Shown piece after piece: positions 60,301-64,000 of a stretch of DNA of 64,000 nt. The notes beneath the pieces were generated by a model. It had not been told where the DNA came from. It saw only the letters and a list, made by a program, of their open reading frames with translations, and did no database searches. The stretch's first letter is position 1, and each line of letters starts with the position of its first letter. This DNA comes from Neurospora crassa OR74A (lineage: Eukaryota; Ascomycota; Sordariomycetes; Sordariales; Sordariaceae), in NCBI RefSeq assembly GCF_000182925.2, contig NC_026503.1:2232001-2296000 (forward strand). The letters are read 5' to 3'. The position numbers were made by a program, and so were the translations under genes.

Positions 60301-62169
60301 CGAATAATAAATTTATATTTTACCCGTCTACTAAACTAATCTTCCCTAACGATATTATTAATTTCGAATATAATTTTAATAGCTACCCTACTTATTATAC
60401 CGGAAGAAAATCGTATACCGGGTAGGTTAAGGCTATATATTGGGACTATTGTATAAAATGTATCCTTAGTCTACTTAACGGTGGTAGCTAGGGTGTTTAA
60501 TAGATTTAGTTAAATAATATTATCCTTATTATTGTATGCGTACTTCCCGGCAGAACTATTCTTAATAATTTAATTACTAAGATTACTATTAATCCGACTA
60601 GTAAAACGCTAAGTACTAAAGAATAGGTACTTGCCGAAGACCTACTGGAGCTTATTACTCCCAAGAATGTTCGTCGATACAAATACGACACATACTTCAA
60701 TTTTACCTTCGGTAGTAAAATATCCTTTCCTAATAATTTAAACCTATATACTACCGGCCGCTACTATATTATACAAATATATACCAAAGAATTAACTTCT
60801 CTAATACTGCCGTTCTTCGTATCCCTTATTTTTACAATCCTCGAAATTAAAGAATTTACTTAGCAAATACTTATTAACAAATTTATTCTTAGTAAAATAG
60901 GGGAGGTTTGTAGCTTCCCGTATTTTAATTTTAATAACAGATTTAGCCTATATTATATAATAATAAAGTTGATTATAGGTAGTTACTTACAGTTTATTTA
61001 TTAACCCCGGAGCGAATATACCTACTAGGTTAATATTTTACTGGTAATATTTAACCCGTACAAATCTAACTTTTATAATATTATAGAGGCCTTATCGCTA
61101 TTAAAAGCGCTAGATAGGGGTATAACTATTAATAATATATTCTATAAATCCGAATTTAATAAGAAAATATTATTATACGCCCCTATTCTAATATTCATTG
61201 GGGATATACTACAATAATAATAGAATGCCGGCTGCTTAGGCACTACCGCCACCTTTTTGTACCGTAATTATATAATTATTAATACTGAACGCAGAAATCT
61301 AAACTTTAATATTATTGGTAAAGGCCGCGGCCATATAGAACTGGTTCGTCTCTATAGGGTTATTGATGAGAAGTGCTTTAAGAATTATAAAAAGGAATTC
61401 GTGTAATAATAGGGCATATCCTTCGAATTAGCTACTGTATTGCTAATTGTACTGGCCTTAGATCTCGTTATTAATCGACTTAGTAACGCGGTATATTCTG
61501 AATTTAATAGTATTAATAAAATAATATATTAGTTCCTACTTAATGTAATAAATAAGAGATATTTGAGGGAGAACCGTTAATTAATATACTTTATTCAATA
61601 GGTTATAAAACCCAAAACCGTTATCAAATATACTAAGGTTCTCCGACAAATGCCGTTTCCCCCGGGCTGGGATTGTATATAATCCCTGTATAATATTTTA
61701 AAATACAATCTCTAAAAAAATATTTAATAATTGGTATTAATAATAATAATTTGCCTCCTTTAGTTAAAAGAGGAGGATTTTAAAAAACTATTTATCCGTA
61801 CTATAAAGGGGGTATTTATGCAATTGCAACTAAACAAACAACCCGGACTAGACTGCGATATTTGCTTTGTTGACGAATAAATTATTCGGAGGGTGGCTAG
61901 TAAATCGGTATTGGAGATTCTAATACTCGCGTTAACTACTATCGTAAGAATTAACGTTAATTTATTAATTAGCGAATTGCTACTAGGTATTAATAAGTAT
62001 AGTATTATATAAATAATATATATTAGCCGCCGGATATTTTAATTAATTGTAGAGGTATTATCGCAAGCGATATTTCTAGTTAAAGGCGTAGTAGTTTAGA
62101 AGGCTATAATCTAAACCGCTAATATAATTGGTTTGATATTAGTAGCGATAGTTATTATAAATGCGATAA

Positions 62170-62225
62170 TTACCTGTAGTTGTAGTTGCGGTTGTAGTTG
62201 CGGTGCCCGGGGTTGTAGTAGTAGG
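62170..62225 (+). repeat. Imperfect TTGTAGTTGCGG repeat
   Basis: Short repeat of TGTAGTTGTAGTTGCGGTTG-type units within the relic transposon. In the relic frame it encodes alternating Cys and Ser/Gly. It is one of the few GC-containing spots of the block. Confidence 0.6.
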
Positions 62226-64000
62226 GCGCGCGGTAGTGTTTAAAGTCGCGCCGGTTCGCGTATTGCGTTACCGGCTTTAAATACTCCCAAATCTAACCGA
62301 TAGTCCGATATATCAATAGCTGACGATGATGACGCCGCTACTATCTCTATAATTGTTGAAGACGAAGAAACTATCGCCGATAATATTAATATTAGTTAGC
62401 TTTTTAAAACCTAGAAGGTAATAAAATACTGAGAGTGGGTAATATAACTGAATGTATACGTTAGATTATATTATAGAGTAGTATATTATTGATATAGATT
62501 AGTGGCTCTATTGATAGTATTGGTTGGGGAGTTTAAGTATAAATAAGTTACTATAATAGTAATTATAATAATAGAAGGAGAAGAGTAATGTCCCGTTCTA
62601 TTACTATAGGGCCTATAGAAGTCCCTTAATTAGATTAGGGTTTCGGTATAAAGTACCCCAATCCCTACTCGCTACTATTATACTACTTTCAATTTAAGCG
62701 CTTGCTACTGTATTAATGCGCTTAGTATTCTACTAAGTAAGAGTTACTATATTTGGATAGTAAATACTAATAATTTCTATACGCGTTAATAGGGTATAGA
62801 AGAATATCGTTATAAAGTAGAATTATATTAACCTTAAGAAAGATTGCTTAATATACGAAAGCCTAATTTAAGTCGTCCGCTTAACCCTACTCAATAATTT
62901 CCCAAACGAACCCATTATAACCGAGAAATTTAAGGCTCTATCCAAAGTCGCGCCGTTGCTATTTACTATATTGGTCCCGTGTAATAAATTGATTAAATAA
63001 GAGGCCGAGGATAAGAATAACCCGGCCGTAGCCTTATATATAGTGTCCAACGATAAACACCTATTATCCAAGGCCGTAGTGCGCGTAAAGGTTAATGTGT
63101 ATTAGAGTATAGGATTCCCTGTACGCGAGAAGTAAATACGCCCGGTGTTTATTGAAGCCTTATACTAAGTATACTAATAAAACTACAAAAGGAATATCTT
63201 TATTACTACTAACCGGCATATAAAGTAGTAGAAGAAGGTATTATTTAATAATTAGTACGTTGCAATATCCTTATTTGAATATACCTAGTAGTACTAATAT
63301 TATTAATTATTATATAATAAGAAGCCGCTTGGCTCTCGCCACCTAATCTTTCAGCGGGGCCAGTATGTAACGTACTATACTAATGAAACCTAGCTTGGTC
63401 GCTTAGACTATATATTTACGTATAAAACTTCCTATAGTTAGTCTTTTTTCTAATATTATTCTATTGCGCGCTATATATCTATATATTTCTATTAATACTA
63501 TGTAATACTACAAACAGGCTTGGGTATAACCTCTATTGTTACTATCTTCTTAGTTATTATACTTTTAATTATTACCTAAAGTAAGGAATAATTAACCGAT
63601 TTATTGATTATAAAAGCCGCCGCGGTATATAATGCTACCGGAGTACGCGAATATATTAGTATCGTAATATTACCTAAAGATTGTATTTAAACGATTATCG
63701 GCCTCTCTATTTTATATTGTAATAAGTACTACTTCGTATCTTACTATTTATACGGTATTGGACCGGATAAGCGACGTTTAATAATAACTAAAAACGAATA
63801 CGAGTTCGAGATTACTAATGATATAGAATTCTTATATATTAATTAGAATATTTACTTCGCTTAATAGCAAAAAGGTTAGGTATAGCGGGTTGGTGGGAGA
63901 TGAGTGGATTTAAGTTTAGTTTATTACAGTACAGGCGGGTATAGTATTTATACAAAAAGGGGGGTGGGGATTAGAGCGCAAATTGTATTGTAATCCGTAC

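Larger units (their letters stand above)
56701..64000 (+). mobile_element. RIP-degenerated transposon block with relic of a large transposase-like gene
   Basis: AT-rich and TpA-rich to the window end, with no intact frame. Read on the plus strand, about 57.7-63.9 kb gives long colinear protein-like stretches with TAA/TAG stops and occasional frame changes. Examples are KPDYIKEIAHTA (about 58.2 kb), VVDLIRTLIEVTIEEDYY (about 59.55 kb), KGRGHIELVRLYRVIDEKC (about 61.3 kb), and SRHLIFQRGQYVTYYTNE (about 63.3 kb). At 61200-61260 the codons read GDILQ, stop, stop, stop, NAGC, that is Gln codons turned to stops. From memory this GD-LQQ-NAG region resembles large transposase-like proteins of fungi, but I cannot name the superfamily. 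Ends and target-site duplications are not visible, and the element probably continues past the window. Confidence 0.6.

Overview
The window looks like nuclear DNA of a filamentous ascomycete (Pezizomycotina, most likely a Sordariomycete). The supporting signs are short introns with GTAAGT-like donors and CTAAC/CTGAC-like branch sites, genes on both strands with no operons, hyphal-fungus families (PalH, a Tea4/TeaC-type SH3 protein, an Hmt1-type ABC half transporter), and two AT-rich blocks with the marks of repeat-induced point mutation (RIP). No species is assigned.

Layout. Positions 1-26 are a gap. About 27-4620 is an AT-rich, TpA-rich, stop-riddled block with coding relics on both strands, and a G-rich 52-bp tandem duplication lies just inside the border (4671-4774). 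After about 4 kb with no supported gene come a universal-stress-protein-domain gene (+, 8806-11660, 3 exons, 1.2-kb first intron), a Golgi-pH-regulator-type multispan membrane protein (+, 13127-14956), a small cysteine-rich GPI-type surface protein interrupted by one in-frame TAG (-, 15487-16281), a Tea4/TeaC/Bud14-type SH3 polarity protein (-, 17759-21117, 6 exons), a 4.4-kb bidirectional spacer, the pH sensor PalH/Rim21 (+, 25503-27839), a Lag1-type ceramide synthase (+, 29839-31277), a small two-exon gene (-, 32746-33323) and an Hmt1/ABCB6-type ABC transporter (-, 35850-39152).

From about 39.2 to 52.9 kb no intact gene is supported. The exception is a decayed Gly/Gln/Asn-rich gene on the minus strand (50740-51476), whose stops sit where CAA, CAG or CGA codons are expected. 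Next is a convergent pair: a three-exon gene of unknown function (+, 52896-54264) and an AhpC/TSA thioredoxin-fold protein (-, 54714-55742). From about 56.7 kb to the end the sequence is again AT-rich and TpA-rich. It carries on the + strand the relic of a large transposase-like gene whose stops repeatedly replace Gln codons.

The intact genes are housekeeping and signalling functions (ambient pH sensing, sphingolipid synthesis, polarity, organelle ion or metal handling, redox). Membrane and polarity themes recur, but nothing shows that they form one pathway. I see no secondary-metabolite cluster, CRISPR array, tRNA or rRNA gene. The least explained items are the nonsense-interrupted surface gene, two stop-free introns whose length is a multiple of three, the single decayed gene inside ordinary-composition DNA, and the long first intron with a 20-G run.
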